Origin: Bacteroidota bacterium
GTDB taxonomy: Bacteria; Bacteroidota; Bacteroidia; Chitinophagales; JADIYW01
Direction of reading: 5' to 3'
Assembly: GCA_016705125.1 (NCBI GenBank)
Contig: JADIYW010000001.1
Location: forward strand, 84,501-148,500
Length of the DNA: 64,000 nucleotides
The notes beneath the pieces were generated by a model. It saw only the letters and a list, made by a program, of their open reading frames with translations, ran no database searches and was not told the origin of the DNA. Shown in pieces: positions 1-9,347 of this stretch (the first letter of the stretch is position 1; each line of letters starts with the position of its first letter). The translations under genes and the position numbers were made by a program.

Positions 1-929
1 TTCCTGAAGGAAAAACGCCTGAGGAAAATGTTTGTACTTTTATAGTAAAAGAAATCCCCGTTTTGTCTGAAGATGCTAAACCACATTGGGAACTTACCGA
101 AAAATATGATATCGTCGATTTTGAATTGGGCGTTAAATTAACTGGCGCTGGCTTTCCTGTTTATAAGGGAAAAGGTGCCATTTTACAACGTGCTCTAATT
201 AGTTTCTTTTTGGATGAAGCCGGAAAAGCAGGCTATAATGAAGTAATTCCGCCTTTGATGGTAAATGAAGAAAGTGCCTTTGCTACTGGTCAACTACCAG
301 ACAAAGAGGGGCAAATGTATCACGTAACAGAAGATAAGTTTTACTTGATTCCAACTGCCGAGGTACCAATTACTAATATTTTAAGAGGCGAATTACTAAA
401 AGAAAACCAATTGCCCATAAAATACACTGGATACACACCTTGCTTTAGACGCGAGGCTGGTTCATATGGAAAAGATGTAAGAGGATTAAATAGGCTACAT
501 CAATTTGATAAAGTAGAAATTGTTCAAGCTCAGCATCCCGACAAATCATACGAGACATTGGACGAAATGGCGAAACATGTAGAAAATTTATTAATTAAAT
601 TGGAATTACCATATAGGATTCTAAGGTTATGTGGTGGCGACATGAGTTTCGCTAGTGCGCTAACCTACGATTTTGAAGCTTATTCCGGAGCACAAAAAAA
701 GTGGTTAGAAGTAAGTTCTGTTTCCAATTTTGAAACTTTTCAAAGCAATAGACTTAAATTGAGATTTAAAAATGCCGATGGGCAGAATATATTAGCACAC
801 ACATTAAACGGAAGTGCATTGGCTTTGCCTCGTATAGTAGCTTGTTTGTTGGAAAACAATCAAACTCCCGAAGGAATCAAAATACCTTCTGTTTTGCAAA
901 AATATACTGGGTTTGATATGATTAAATAA
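1..929 (+). CDS. serS: Seryl-tRNA synthetase, C-terminal part (5' end outside window)
   Basis: Charges tRNA-Ser with serine in the cytoplasm. The frame is open from base 3 to the stop at 927-929, so the gene starts left of the window and the N-terminal coiled-coil arm is missing; a TTG at 63 is internal, not a start. The visible part is the class II catalytic core: KPHWELTEKYDIVDFE at its beginning, motif 2 (CFRREAG, then YGKDVRGLNRLHQFDKVEI) and motif 3 (NGSALALPRIVACLLENNQ) close to the end, the usual order and spacing for SerRS. The C-terminus GFDMIK is typical in length. Identification is secure; only the start is unseen. Confidence 0.96.
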   Translation, partial: PEGKTPEENVCTFIVKEIPVLSEDAKPHWELTEKYDIVDFELGVKLTGAGFPVYKGKGAILQRALISFFLDEAGKAGYNEVIPPLMVNEESAFATGQLPDKEGQMYHVTEDKFYLIPTAEVPITNILRGELLKENQLPIKYTGYTPCFRREAGSYGKDVRGLNRLHQFDKVEIVQAQHPDKSYETLDEMAKHVENLLIKLELPYRILRLCGGDMSFASALTYDFEAYSGAQKKWLEVSSVSNFETFQSNRLKLRFKNADGQNILAHTLNGSALALPRIVACLLENNQTPEGIKIPSVLQKYTGFDMIK

Positions 930-960
930 TTGGATTATTTGAAAATGAAATCGTAACAGC

Positions 961-1401
961 CTATTTCGCTCTTACATAAGTTTCTATTTGTAAATCCATA
1001 TATTCCCAGGATAAGATTGCTGTATCGCCATTAATTTGTAATAATGCGCCTACATTTTCGTCAAATTGAATGGACTCCCTACCTTTGTAAGGCGTGCCCG
1101 TTCCCATGGTGTATTTGCCAGTAGTGGTTACTTTTCCATTTTCTGTTCTTTCATAATTACCGTCTGGATAAATATTTAAACCTTTTATTTCCTTTGTAAT
1201 GGATGCCTTTTCAACGCCTTTCATCCTGCCACAACAATAGGTCTCTAGCCAGCTCCAATTGCCTACAATAGGGTTTTTGCTATCTAATTTTATTTTATTT
1301 ACGCCTTCTTTAGTCTCAGCATTTTTACCTTCTTTGGTTGCCTTACACGAAAAAGCACTTAAAACAATAAATGCTGCGAAAATTATAATTTTTGAATTCA
1401 T
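961..1401 (-). CDS. Small lipoprotein of unknown function
   Basis: 146-residue protein starting at ATG 1399-1401 (MNSKIIIFAAFIVLSAFSC), which gives a clean lipoprotein signal peptide with Cys about residue 19; an in-frame upstream ATG at 1452 would add 17 residues that spoil the signal peptide. After the lipobox comes a charged linker and then a roughly 100-residue beta-rich domain with GNWSW, a CCG pair, YPDGNYER and ILSWEYMDL, reminiscent of lipocalin-like or META-like domains in Bacteroidota lipoproteins, but I cannot name a family. It is convergent with serS and divergent from the S4-domain gene. Function unknown. Confidence 0.75.
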   Translation of the reverse strand: MNSKIIIFAAFIVLSAFSCKATKEGKNAETKEGVNKIKLDSKNPIVGNWSWLETYCCGRMKGVEKASITKEIKGLNIYPDGNYERTENGKVTTTGKYTMGTGTPYKGRESIQFDENVGALLQINGDTAILSWEYMDLQIETYVRAK

Positions 1402-1506
1402 CACTTTTGTATATTTTGGCATAAAAGTACATATCCATTTTATATTATTCAAAATTTATTCCAATTTACTATTCCAATATCTTTTTCTTTGTTCTAACTT
1501 TACAAA

Positions 1507-1887
1507 ATGGGCAATAAAATAAGAATTGATAAATGGCTTTGGGCTGTTAGAGTTTACAAAACGCGCACCCAAGCCTCCGACGCATGTAAGGGTGGCAAAA
1601 TAAAAATAAACGGAATTTCGGTAAAGGCATCGCAAATGCTTGGCGAAAATGAAATAGTAGAAATTAAAAAAGAGGGATTTAAAATTACCTATAAATCCAT
1701 TCAGTTGATTGAAAAACGAGTGAGTGCCATTATTGCTAGTGGCTGTTATGAAGATTTAACACCACCTGAAGACTTACCTCAAAAAAATGATGGGACGGTA
1801 ATTATGAATGCCGAATTTAGAGACCGAGGTGCTGGAAGACCCACAAAAAGAGATCGCAGGGATATTGACAAATTTAAAGACATTTAA
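1507..1887 (+). CDS. S4-domain RNA-binding protein, HslR/Hsp15-like
   Basis: 126 residues. The S4 RNA-binding domain occupies about residues 5-65 (IRIDKWLWAVRVYKTRTQA, GGKIKING), the arrangement of Hsp15/HslR proteins, which bind free 50S subunits carrying nascent chains to help rescue stalled ribosomes. The C-terminal extension is basic (GAGRPTKRDRRDIDKF), as in that family. The gene has a very short 5' region: a TAACTTTA sequence at 1495-1502, close to the Bacteroidota -7 consensus, lies just before the ATG. Family assignment is good; the Hsp15 role is inferred from family. Confidence 0.85.
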   Translation: MGNKIRIDKWLWAVRVYKTRTQASDACKGGKIKINGISVKASQMLGENEIVEIKKEGFKITYKSIQLIEKRVSAIIASGCYEDLTPPEDLPQKNDGTVIMNAEFRDRGAGRPTKRDRRDIDKFKDI

Positions 1888-1912
1888 CCTTTTTTAATAA
1901 TTAAAAAAATAA

Positions 1913-1920
1913 TACATTTG
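1913..1920 (+). promoter_or_regulatory. Promoter -7 box (TACATTTG) of the metalloprotease gene
   Basis: TACATTTG matches the Bacteroidota -7 consensus TAnnTTTG exactly and sits 11 bases before the ATG at 1932. No clear TTTG -33 element is seen at the expected spacing, only a T-rich stretch. Confidence 0.5.
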
Positions 1921-1931
1921 CAAAAAAAATT

Positions 1932-3245
1932 ATGAGAAAAGTAATACTTATCATTTTGTCTTTTTTAAGCATAAATAGTGTTTTATTTGGACAGAATAAA
2001 TTAGACATTGCTCCATTCGACCAATGTGGTTTCAGAATTGGAACTGAGGAGCGCGATGTCCTTTATCCAGGTTATAAAGAGCGGATTGATGCTATACTAA
2101 AAAAAGCCGCTGAAGAAGGAAAATTAAATAGAGGTGATGGTGATTTATATACCATTAATGTAGTAGTGCATATCGTTTATAAAAAAGAGGCCGAAAACCT
2201 GGATGATTCTATTATTCTAAATCAAATAAAAATTCTAAACGACGACTTTAGAAGAACAAATGCTGATGCTAATAATGTTAGAAGTATTTATGATGACATA
2301 GTAACAGATGCCAATATTGAGTTTAAGTTGGATCGTATTATTCGGGTAAGTACTACTAAAATATTTAAAGGAAATCTAAGATCTCTTGCAGGATATGACA
2401 AAATAAAAAAAACCATAAGTGGTGGCAGTGATGCAATTGATCCTGTTCATTATTTAAATATTTGGGTAGGGAATTTACAGCCTCCAATTCCTGGTTCTTT
2501 GCTTTTCGGGTATGCTTACCCTCCTGCGGATTTGCCCAATTGGCCAGATGGCAATTCAGCGCCATCACCTGGTTTAGAGGGTGTAGTTATTGATTATAGA
2601 GCATTTGGCAGTAATAACCCAAATCAATTTCCAGCACCATTTAATACTTTATTTAAAATAAAAGGACGAACACCAACACACGAAGTGGGTCATTATTTGG
2701 GGCTACGACATATTTGGGCCGACAAAGGCAACCTTTTAACTGGCGCTCCTAAATGTAATGGAGAAGATGATGGTGCAGACGATACTCCTTTTTGCGGAAA
2801 CAATAGTCAGTTAGAAGGCTGTGATACCACAAAAAACACTTGTAGAAGAAACCAACCAGGCGATTTGCCAGATATGTTTGAAAACTATATGGATTATTCA
2901 AGAGAAGAATGTCAGAATAGTTTTACAAAAGACCAAATTAGCATTATGCGTTCTGTTTTAGAAAACGAAAGAGTAGAACTAATAGAGACATCAACTGCTA
3001 TTACAAATGTAAAATATGTAAACGAACTATTGGTTTTTCCTAACCCATCTAATGGACAAATAATAGTAAAAGCCAAAATTTTACCTATAAATATTCAAGT
3101 ATTTGATTTATTGGGTAAATTGGTGTTTGAAAACAATAAACCTTTATTAGTAAACAAAATTGACCTTAATACAGCTAAAGGGATTTATTTTGTAAAAACC
3201 GAATTTAGCAATGGCATAGCTACTGAAAAAATAATTGTAGAATAA
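1932..3245 (+). CDS. Secreted M43-family zinc metalloprotease with T9SS sorting domain
   Basis: 437 residues. A signal peptide (about residues 1-20, ending LFGQ) precedes a pappalysin/cytophagalysin-type catalytic domain. The extended zinc motif is complete: H250 E251 xx H254 xx G257 xx H260, and a Met-turn (YMDYS) follows about 60 residues later, so the enzyme should be active. The last ~75 residues (VFPNPSNGQIIVKA ... KGIYFVKTEFSNG) are a type A C-terminal sorting domain, predicting export by T9SS and attachment to or release from the cell surface. The gene stands alone with its own -7 box and a strong terminator behind it. Confidence 0.93.
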   Translation: MRKVILIILSFLSINSVLFGQNKLDIAPFDQCGFRIGTEERDVLYPGYKERIDAILKKAAEEGKLNRGDGDLYTINVVVHIVYKKEAENLDDSIILNQIKILNDDFRRTNADANNVRSIYDDIVTDANIEFKLDRIIRVSTTKIFKGNLRSLAGYDKIKKTISGGSDAIDPVHYLNIWVGNLQPPIPGSLLFGYAYPPADLPNWPDGNSAPSPGLEGVVIDYRAFGSNNPNQFPAPFNTLFKIKGRTPTHEVGHYLGLRHIWADKGNLLTGAPKCNGEDDGADDTPFCGNNSQLEGCDTTKNTCRRNQPGDLPDMFENYMDYSREECQNSFTKDQISIMRSVLENERVELIETSTAITNVKYVNELLVFPNPSNGQIIVKAKILPINIQVFDLLGKLVFENNKPLLVNKIDLNTAKGIYFVKTEFSNGIATEKIIVE

Positions 3246-3261
3246 CAATTAATTCAAATTT

Positions 3262-3298
3262 AAAAAAAGCCGAAGAAAATTTTCTTCGGCTTTTTTTT
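3262..3298. terminator. Bidirectional rho-independent terminator
   Basis: A perfect palindrome (GCCGAAGAAAA at 3269-3279 and its complement at 3280-3290) is flanked by A-run and T-run, so it can terminate both the + strand protease gene and the convergent mqnC gene; its T-run on the + strand overlaps the mqnC stop. Confidence 0.85.
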
Positions 3299-4418
3299 AG
3301 TAATTTATCACCTGCTCCTCCATATTTGGCATTGCCCTAAATTCATATTGTTGATTGCGCAATTGTGGTGTAAAGCCTGCCTCAATGATGGCATCTTGCA
3401 TTGTTTTACTTGTAAATCGGTGTGGTGCACCAGCTGCCGAAACAACATTCTCTTCTATCATTATAGACCCAAAATCATTTGCTCCTGCATGTAAACAAAG
3501 TTGAGCAATTTTTTTACCTACTGTAAGCCATGAAGCTTGTATGTTTTCAATATTTGGCAACATCATCCTCGAAATGGCAATCATTCTTACATACTCATCT
3601 CCCGTAACTTCATTTCTTATATTGCGTAATTTAGTTAGCAAGGTGCCTTCGTCTTGAAAAGGCCATGGAATAAATGCCAAAAACCCTTTCGAGTCGGCTG
3701 GCTTTTCCGACTGTACTTGTCTAATCCATGCCAAGTGCTCCATTCGTTCGTAAATGGTTTCAATATGTCCAAACATCATGGTGGCAGATGTTGTTAAATT
3801 TATCTTATGGGCAGCACGCATTACATTCAACCACTCGGCGCCCGAACATTTGCCTTTGGCCAATAATCTTCTTACTCTATCATTTAATATTTCGGCTCCT
3901 GCTCCAGGTAAGGAATCTAACCCAGCGGCTTTTAAAGCGGATAAAGTTTCGGAATAAGTATTTCCTTCAAGCTTTGTTATGTGTGCTATTTCTGGCGGCC
4001 CAAGGGCGTGTAATTTTATATTCGGATATAAGGACTTTAGTGTTTTAAATAAATCTACATAAAAGGATAAACCTAAATCAGGATGATGCCCTCCTTGGAG
4101 TAACAACTGATCTCCTCCATATTTTATTGTTTCCTCTATTTTCCATTTATAGGTTTCAATATCTGTAATATAGGATTCGGAATGACCTGGCTTACGATAA
4201 AAATTACAAAACTTACAATTTGCTACACATACATTTGTTGTATTTACATTTCTATCTATTATCCATGTAACTATTTTTTCTGGTTTCTTTTTCAGACGTA
4301 GAATATTTCCAATTTCCATCAACTCCGCTGTTGGTGCATGATGAAAAATAAAAACACCTTCCTCTGGTGAAAGGAATTCAAAATTTAGTGCCTTTTGGTA
4401 TAGTTCTTGTAAAATCAT
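3297..4418 (-). CDS. mqnC: Cyclic dehypoxanthinyl futalosine synthase
   Basis: 373-residue radical SAM enzyme of the futalosine route to menaquinone; it cyclises dehypoxanthine futalosine. The 4Fe-4S motif CxxxCxxC is present at C64, C68 and C71 (CVANCKFCNF), preceded by DRNVNTTN and followed by LLQGGHHPDLG, both hallmarks of MqnC rather than its relative MqnE. Length is normal for the family. The gene is monocistronic here; a possible partner of the same pathway is the amidohydrolase at 17.1-18.3 kb. Its presence predicts menaquinone-based respiration made by the futalosine rather than the MenF-MenE route. Confidence 0.93.
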   Translation of the reverse strand: MILQELYQKALNFEFLSPEEGVFIFHHAPTAELMEIGNILRLKKKPEKIVTWIIDRNVNTTNVCVANCKFCNFYRKPGHSESYITDIETYKWKIEETIKYGGDQLLLQGGHHPDLGLSFYVDLFKTLKSLYPNIKLHALGPPEIAHITKLEGNTYSETLSALKAAGLDSLPGAGAEILNDRVRRLLAKGKCSGAEWLNVMRAAHKINLTTSATMMFGHIETIYERMEHLAWIRQVQSEKPADSKGFLAFIPWPFQDEGTLLTKLRNIRNEVTGDEYVRMIAISRMMLPNIENIQASWLTVGKKIAQLCLHAGANDFGSIMIEENVVSAAGAPHRFTSKTMQDAIIEAGFTPQLRNQQYEFRAMPNMEEQVINY

Positions 4419-4533
4419 TCTATAATTTTTCTTTAGTAAAGATAAGTCTGCTTATCAACAAAACCAAACATGATTAAAATCTTAAAACATTATAAATATC
4501 CGTTTGGTTTTATCAGAGATGTAATTAATGTAT

Positions 4534-4541
4534 TACCTTTG
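4534..4541 (+). promoter_or_regulatory. Promoter -7 box (TACCTTTG) of the M16 peptidase operon
   Basis: Exact TAnnTTTG match 17 bases before the ATG at 4559. A TTTG at 4503-4506 is too far upstream to be a confident -33 element. Confidence 0.45.
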
Positions 4542-4558
4542 ATTTTATTCTAATTAAT

Positions 4559-5809
4559 ATGATAGAAACAAGTAAAAAAATACTTAAAAATGGACTAACT
4601 GTTGTTCATCATTTTGATGAAACTTCTCCATTTGTTGTTGTAAATACTTTGTATAAAATTGGTGCAAAAGATGAAGATCCAGAGCGCACAGGATTTGCAC
4701 ATTTGTTTGAACATCTCATGTTTGAAGGCTCAAAAAATTCAGATACCTATGACGAACCCCTTCAAGAAGCAGGTGGCGAAAATAATGCTTTTACAAATAA
4801 TGATTATACTAACTACTATTGCCAAGTTCCAAAAAACAATTTGGATGTTGCTTTGTTTTTGGAAGCCGATAGGATGTGCAACCTTAAAATAAATCAAAGG
4901 GCACTTAATGAGCAAAAAAAAGTAGTAATTGAAGAGTTTAAAGAACACTATATCAACCAACCTTATGGAAATGTGTGGCATATATTGAGAGAAATGATTT
5001 ATGAAAAACATCCTTATATGTGGCCTACTATTGGCAAAACAACCGATCATGTGGCGAATGCAACACTTGAAGATGTAAAATCTTTTTATTCTAAATATTA
5101 TCAGCCTAGTAATGCTATTTTAGTAGTTGGTGGAAATTTGGATAAAGAATTTGTTTTTGAAAGGGTAGAACATTTTTTTGGTGAAATAAATTTTAGTGTT
5201 TCGGCTCCTAAAAATTCAATTACAGAGCCTATTCAATCTATACCAAAAGAAAAAACCATTTTTGCTGATGTAAGTCTTGATGCCATATTTATTGCCTTTA
5301 AAGCGCCAGATCGATTCGACCCAACATTTTTTGTGTCAGATTTGGTTTCCGACATTCTTTCTGGCAGTCAATCTTCCCGTTTATACCAAAAATTGGTAAA
5401 AGAACAAAAACTATTTGTTTCCATAGACGCATATATCAGCGCAAGTAATGAGATTGGTCTTTTTTGTGTGGAAGGAAAAATGGCACCTGGTGTGGACATA
5501 AAAATTGCTGAAACAGCCATTTGGGAAGAATTAGAATTGTTAAAAAAAGAAAGTGTCTCTTTTAACGAACTTCAGAAAATAAAAAACAAAACACTTTCTC
5601 ATCTTAATTTTAGCGATACTAGTTTAATGAGTAAGGTAATTAATATTGCTTATTTTGAATTGTTGGGCGATGCCAATTTAATAAATAAAGAAGAAGAGAA
5701 TTATTTAAATGTTTCAGCGGAGGATATTTTATTGTTTGCAAATCAAACTTTTCAAAAAGAAAAAAGCAATACACTTTACTATTTAAAAAAAGAAAATGAT
5801 ATTAAGTAA
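4559..5809 (+). CDS. M16-family zinc peptidase, catalytic subunit
   Basis: 416 residues. The inverted zinc motif HxxEH is intact (H48, E51, H52 in HLFEHLMFEG), with the downstream helix EEFKEHYINQPYG supplying the usual third ligand region. Homologous to PqqL/insulinase-type processing peptidases of bacteria. No signal peptide is visible from this start, so it is probably cytoplasmic or its export is undetected. The stop overlaps the next gene by 14 bases, and that gene encodes the non-catalytic partner, so the two very likely form the classic alpha/beta heterodimer. Confidence 0.92.
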   Translation: MIETSKKILKNGLTVVHHFDETSPFVVVNTLYKIGAKDEDPERTGFAHLFEHLMFEGSKNSDTYDEPLQEAGGENNAFTNNDYTNYYCQVPKNNLDVALFLEADRMCNLKINQRALNEQKKVVIEEFKEHYINQPYGNVWHILREMIYEKHPYMWPTIGKTTDHVANATLEDVKSFYSKYYQPSNAILVVGGNLDKEFVFERVEHFFGEINFSVSAPKNSITEPIQSIPKEKTIFADVSLDAIFIAFKAPDRFDPTFFVSDLVSDILSGSQSSRLYQKLVKEQKLFVSIDAYISASNEIGLFCVEGKMAPGVDIKIAETAIWEELELLKKESVSFNELQKIKNKTLSHLNFSDTSLMSKVINIAYFELLGDANLINKEEENYLNVSAEDILLFANQTFQKEKSNTLYYLKKENDIK

Positions 5810-7073
5810 GCAAAATTTTCCAGCTATCCATCCTATTGGAGACATTTCTTTTGCAGAACCCAATAGCTATGTTTTAAAAAATGGCATAAAAGTCTTTTTA
5901 TTTCCCGGTTCGAAAAACGATATTTTATCGGTTGATTTTTTATTTGATGCTGGGAGGTGGGCTGAAAAAAAACCGCTAATTGGAAAATCCTGCAGTGCAC
6001 TAATTAAAAGTGGCACTCACTCAAAATCGGCATTCGAAATGTCGGAAACCATAGATTTTTATGGTAGCACTATAAAAGCATCATTGGGCTATAATACTTT
6101 TTCTATTCAATTATATTGTCTTCATAGATATTTAAGCGAAAGCTTGCCTTTGCTAAAAGAAACCATCATGGATGTTGTTTTTCCAGCAAGTGAAGTAGAT
6201 TTATTTAAAAAAAATAGCTTGTCGCAGCTAAAAATGAACCAAGAAAAAACCGACTATTTGGCTGATATGGCTTTCAAAAAATTACTTTTTGGCGACAAGC
6301 ATCCTTATGGTTATGAAACTTCGGCAGAAAGAATCGAAGGAATTGAACAAATAGACATCCATAACTATTATAATTCTCAATTATCGCCAGAAAATTGTAC
6401 CATTTTAGTTTCAGGTCGTATTACCGATAAAATTGAGAAAGAAATTGAAACTTTTTTTGAAAGTCTTGTTTGGAATAAAATGAATACACCAAAAAGCGAA
6501 ACAATTGCCATCAATACAAGTGCTGAAAAACAATTTTACCTTGAAAAAAAAGGTGCTGTTCAGGCTTCTTTAAATATCGGAAAGATTTTATTTAACATGA
6601 ATGAACCTGATTATCCCGAATTTCTATTAACCAATACCATTTTTGGTGGCTATTTTGGATCAAGATTGATGAGCAAAATTAGAGAAGAAAAGGGCTATAC
6701 TTATGGTATTCACAGCAGTTTGCAAACACTTAAACATAGTGGCATATTTTGTATTCAAACTGAAATAGGGGTTGAGCATAAAAAGAATTGTCTTGAAGAT
6801 ATTTATAACGAAATAGATAAAATGAATACTGATTTGGTAAGTGATAGAGAAATTGTTTTGGCGCGAAATTACCTGTTAGGCAAGTTCCTTTCTCGAATAG
6901 ATGGTCCACTAAATCGAGCAGAACAATTTAAAAAATACTATATCGAAGGAAATTCCGTTTCTAAGTTATCTGAATTTGTGGAAAAAATTAGAAGTTGTGA
7001 TGCAAAAACAATACGAAATTTATCTCAAAAATATTTAAAACCTAATACTTTTACTGAAGTTGTTGTTGGATAA
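5796..7073 (+). CDS. M16-family peptidase, non-catalytic partner subunit
   Basis: 425 residues. The fold is clearly M16 (GGYFGSRLMSKIREEKGYTYG carries the Arg/Tyr pair used in substrate binding), but the position of the HxxEH motif reads GKSCSALIKSGTHS, so zinc is not bound. In paired M16 systems such a protein completes the chamber of the active subunit. It overlaps the 3' end of the catalytic gene by 14 bases, indicating translational coupling. Function in proteolysis is inferred from the pair. Confidence 0.9.
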   Translation: MILSKQNFPAIHPIGDISFAEPNSYVLKNGIKVFLFPGSKNDILSVDFLFDAGRWAEKKPLIGKSCSALIKSGTHSKSAFEMSETIDFYGSTIKASLGYNTFSIQLYCLHRYLSESLPLLKETIMDVVFPASEVDLFKKNSLSQLKMNQEKTDYLADMAFKKLLFGDKHPYGYETSAERIEGIEQIDIHNYYNSQLSPENCTILVSGRITDKIEKEIETFFESLVWNKMNTPKSETIAINTSAEKQFYLEKKGAVQASLNIGKILFNMNEPDYPEFLLTNTIFGGYFGSRLMSKIREEKGYTYGIHSSLQTLKHSGIFCIQTEIGVEHKKNCLEDIYNEIDKMNTDLVSDREIVLARNYLLGKFLSRIDGPLNRAEQFKKYYIEGNSVSKLSEFVEKIRSCDAKTIRNLSQKYLKPNTFTEVVVG

Positions 7074-7083
7074 AAAATAAAAA

Positions 7084-8904
7084 ATGAAATTATTATCAAA
7101 AATTGCCCTTTTTTTAGCCCTTTTTCTATGTTTTGAAAAAACAAATGCTCAAAATCTTCCCCCTAATCTCTTTTGTGTACGCAACGACGGGGCAAACAAT
7201 ATTGTACTTAATTGGAATACGCCCACTGCGTTTTGTGGCACATTTATTAGGTACGAAATTTATGCTTCAATTGGGTCAAAGGCTGGCCCATACAATTTAG
7301 TGCTTTCAGTACTTACAGTAGGCACTACTACCACAGCTCTTAATATTGCCAATTCAGATTCCGTTTTTGTTTTTATGAAAACGGTACAAAACTGCGGTGG
7401 AGTTGTTAGCTCAATTTCAAGCGACACAGCAGACAATTCTAAAGAAAGACCGCCTTTTGTCCCTTTTGAGGTAGTTACATCTGTAAATATTGGCAATTTT
7501 CTGAAATGGACACCTTCAACATTTCCAGAAGTAACGGGATATTTAATTTTTAGTAGTAGCAATAATTTTAGTACTCCTATAGCCACCGTAAATGGTAGAG
7601 CAACTGACAATTATTTAGATTTAAGTGCAAAACCTGATTCAGGATTTACGGTTTACAAGCTTAGGGCGCTCGTAGCCTGCGACACCCTCCAAGGGGCACT
7701 AAGTATTGAGCCACACAATACCATGTTTTTGCGCAATTTAAGTTCAAATAGATGTGAGAATACTTATAAATTTAGATGGATAAAATACAATAATTACGCT
7801 GAAGGTGTTAAAGAATACCAAGTGCTTGTAAAAAAAGGACTTGCTGCTACTTTTACTTTAGATTCAATCCTTCCAGCTTCCGACTCTACTTATAATTTGA
7901 TTGTAAATGAAGACAGCATAAATGTATGTGTGAAAATCATTGCGATACTAAATGGAGGACTTGAAAAATCGGCAACGAATGAAGTTTGTTTTCTATCGGA
8001 TGTTTTGCCAAAGCCAGAAAAAGCATTTATCCAAAGAGTTTCCGTTGAAAATGACAACTCTATCACATTAGAATACGGAATTGACACCATCGCTAAATAC
8101 AAATTAGTGGAAGTAAATCGGGCCACCAAAATTATAGATTTAAGAAGAATTGGTGCCACAGATATTACTAGTACAATCTTGCCGACCCCGCCAACCGAAT
8201 ATTTAGTTTTTAAGGACATCAACAATCCATTGCCACAAAAGGAAAGTTATTATTACCAATTTAATACTTTTGATAGTTGTGATAGGGAGTTTTTAACAGG
8301 TACAGCCCGTTCTATTTTATTAGAATTTGACGAAAAAACACTTAATTCAGGCACTTTTAATTGGAATCCATTTGAAATAAAAAATGGAAAAGTAATTTCT
8401 TATGACTTCAATAAATATATAGACACCACAATCATACAGTCTACCAACATTACACTTACAACGATTAATTCTTTCAATGTAAGCCAAATATTTGATCCAA
8501 ATATTGATACCGTTCAGAAAATATGCTATAAAGTAATTGCAAATTACCGATTAATAACGCCAACAAATGATACTTTGTTTTTAAGTTCTAGTTCAAATCG
8601 AGTTTGTATGACGCCTACTCCAAAAGCTTTTGTTCCAAATGCATTTAATCCGAGCGAAATAGAAAACGCCAATAGTTTTTTAAGACCTAATTTAGTTTTT
8701 GCTAGAAAATCTGGCCCATATGAATTTTTAGTTTTTAATAGATATGGAGAGAAGGTATTTGAAAGCAACCTAGCTAATGAATTTTGGACTGGAACATACC
8801 AAGGTGTGCCTTCGCCAATGGACACTTATATTTGGCATTTAAAATTTACAGGAATTGATGGCGTTGAATATATAAGAAAAGGCGTTTCTACTTTAATTAA
8901 ATAA
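7084..8904 (+). CDS. Secreted multi-domain protein with gliding-motility-type (T9SS type B) C-terminal domain
   Basis: 606 residues with a signal peptide (MKLLSKIALFLALFLCFEKTNAQ) and several fibronectin-III-like beta domains (about residues 24-515). The last ~95 residues (FVPNAFNPSE, then VFNRYGEKVFES, WTGTYQGVPSPMDTYIWHLKF) are the CHU_C/gliding-associated C-terminal domain, a T9SS type B signal. It follows the M16 pair by 10 bases, possibly in the same transcript, although a functional link is not evident. Likely an adhesin or surface structural protein; ligand unknown. Confidence 0.88.
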   Translation: MKLLSKIALFLALFLCFEKTNAQNLPPNLFCVRNDGANNIVLNWNTPTAFCGTFIRYEIYASIGSKAGPYNLVLSVLTVGTTTTALNIANSDSVFVFMKTVQNCGGVVSSISSDTADNSKERPPFVPFEVVTSVNIGNFLKWTPSTFPEVTGYLIFSSSNNFSTPIATVNGRATDNYLDLSAKPDSGFTVYKLRALVACDTLQGALSIEPHNTMFLRNLSSNRCENTYKFRWIKYNNYAEGVKEYQVLVKKGLAATFTLDSILPASDSTYNLIVNEDSINVCVKIIAILNGGLEKSATNEVCFLSDVLPKPEKAFIQRVSVENDNSITLEYGIDTIAKYKLVEVNRATKIIDLRRIGATDITSTILPTPPTEYLVFKDINNPLPQKESYYYQFNTFDSCDREFLTGTARSILLEFDEKTLNSGTFNWNPFEIKNGKVISYDFNKYIDTTIIQSTNITLTTINSFNVSQIFDPNIDTVQKICYKVIANYRLITPTNDTLFLSSSSNRVCMTPTPKAFVPNAFNPSEIENANSFLRPNLVFARKSGPYEFLVFNRYGEKVFESNLANEFWTGTYQGVPSPMDTYIWHLKFTGIDGVEYIRKGVSTLIK

Positions 8905-8911
8905 AAGATAG

Positions 8912-9340
8912 ATGATTCGCACTAGAGCCATACAATTAGAAGATGCGCAATCAATTCAATTACTTTCTGCCCGATTGGGCTATAAAATCACTGTGGAACA
9001 AACCATAGCTCAAATTATTTCGATTCAAAAAGACAAAAATGCTTTTGCCATTTTAGCTATCCAAAACGAAAAAGTTTGCGGTTGGTTACATGGATTTATT
9101 GCTATTCGACTTGAGTCTTTGCCATTTGCTGAAATTGGTGGGCTAATTGTAGATGAAAATCACCGAAACAAAGGAATTGCAAATGGGTTGATCCAAGAAT
9201 TTGTGCATTGGAGTAAATCCAAAAACATTGATAAGGTAAGAGTTAGGTGTAATGCAATTAGAACAGAAACACATGTTTTTTATGAAAAACTAGGTTTCGT
9301 CGAAAACAAAACACAAAGAGTATTTGATTTAAAAATGTAA
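8912..9340 (+). CDS. GNAT-family N-acetyltransferase
   Basis: 142 residues. The acetyl-CoA-binding motif A is visible as IVDENHRNKGIANGLIQEF, and the C-terminal HVFYEKLGFVENKTQRVF is the standard motif B region. Substrate cannot be inferred. It lies 7 bases after the CHU_C gene, so is probably co-transcribed, and is convergent with the lytic transglycosylase gene. Confidence 0.85.
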   Translation: MIRTRAIQLEDAQSIQLLSARLGYKITVEQTIAQIISIQKDKNAFAILAIQNEKVCGWLHGFIAIRLESLPFAEIGGLIVDENHRNKGIANGLIQEFVHWSKSKNIDKVRVRCNAIRTETHVFYEKLGFVENKTQRVFDLKM

Positions 9341-9347
9341 AAGAATA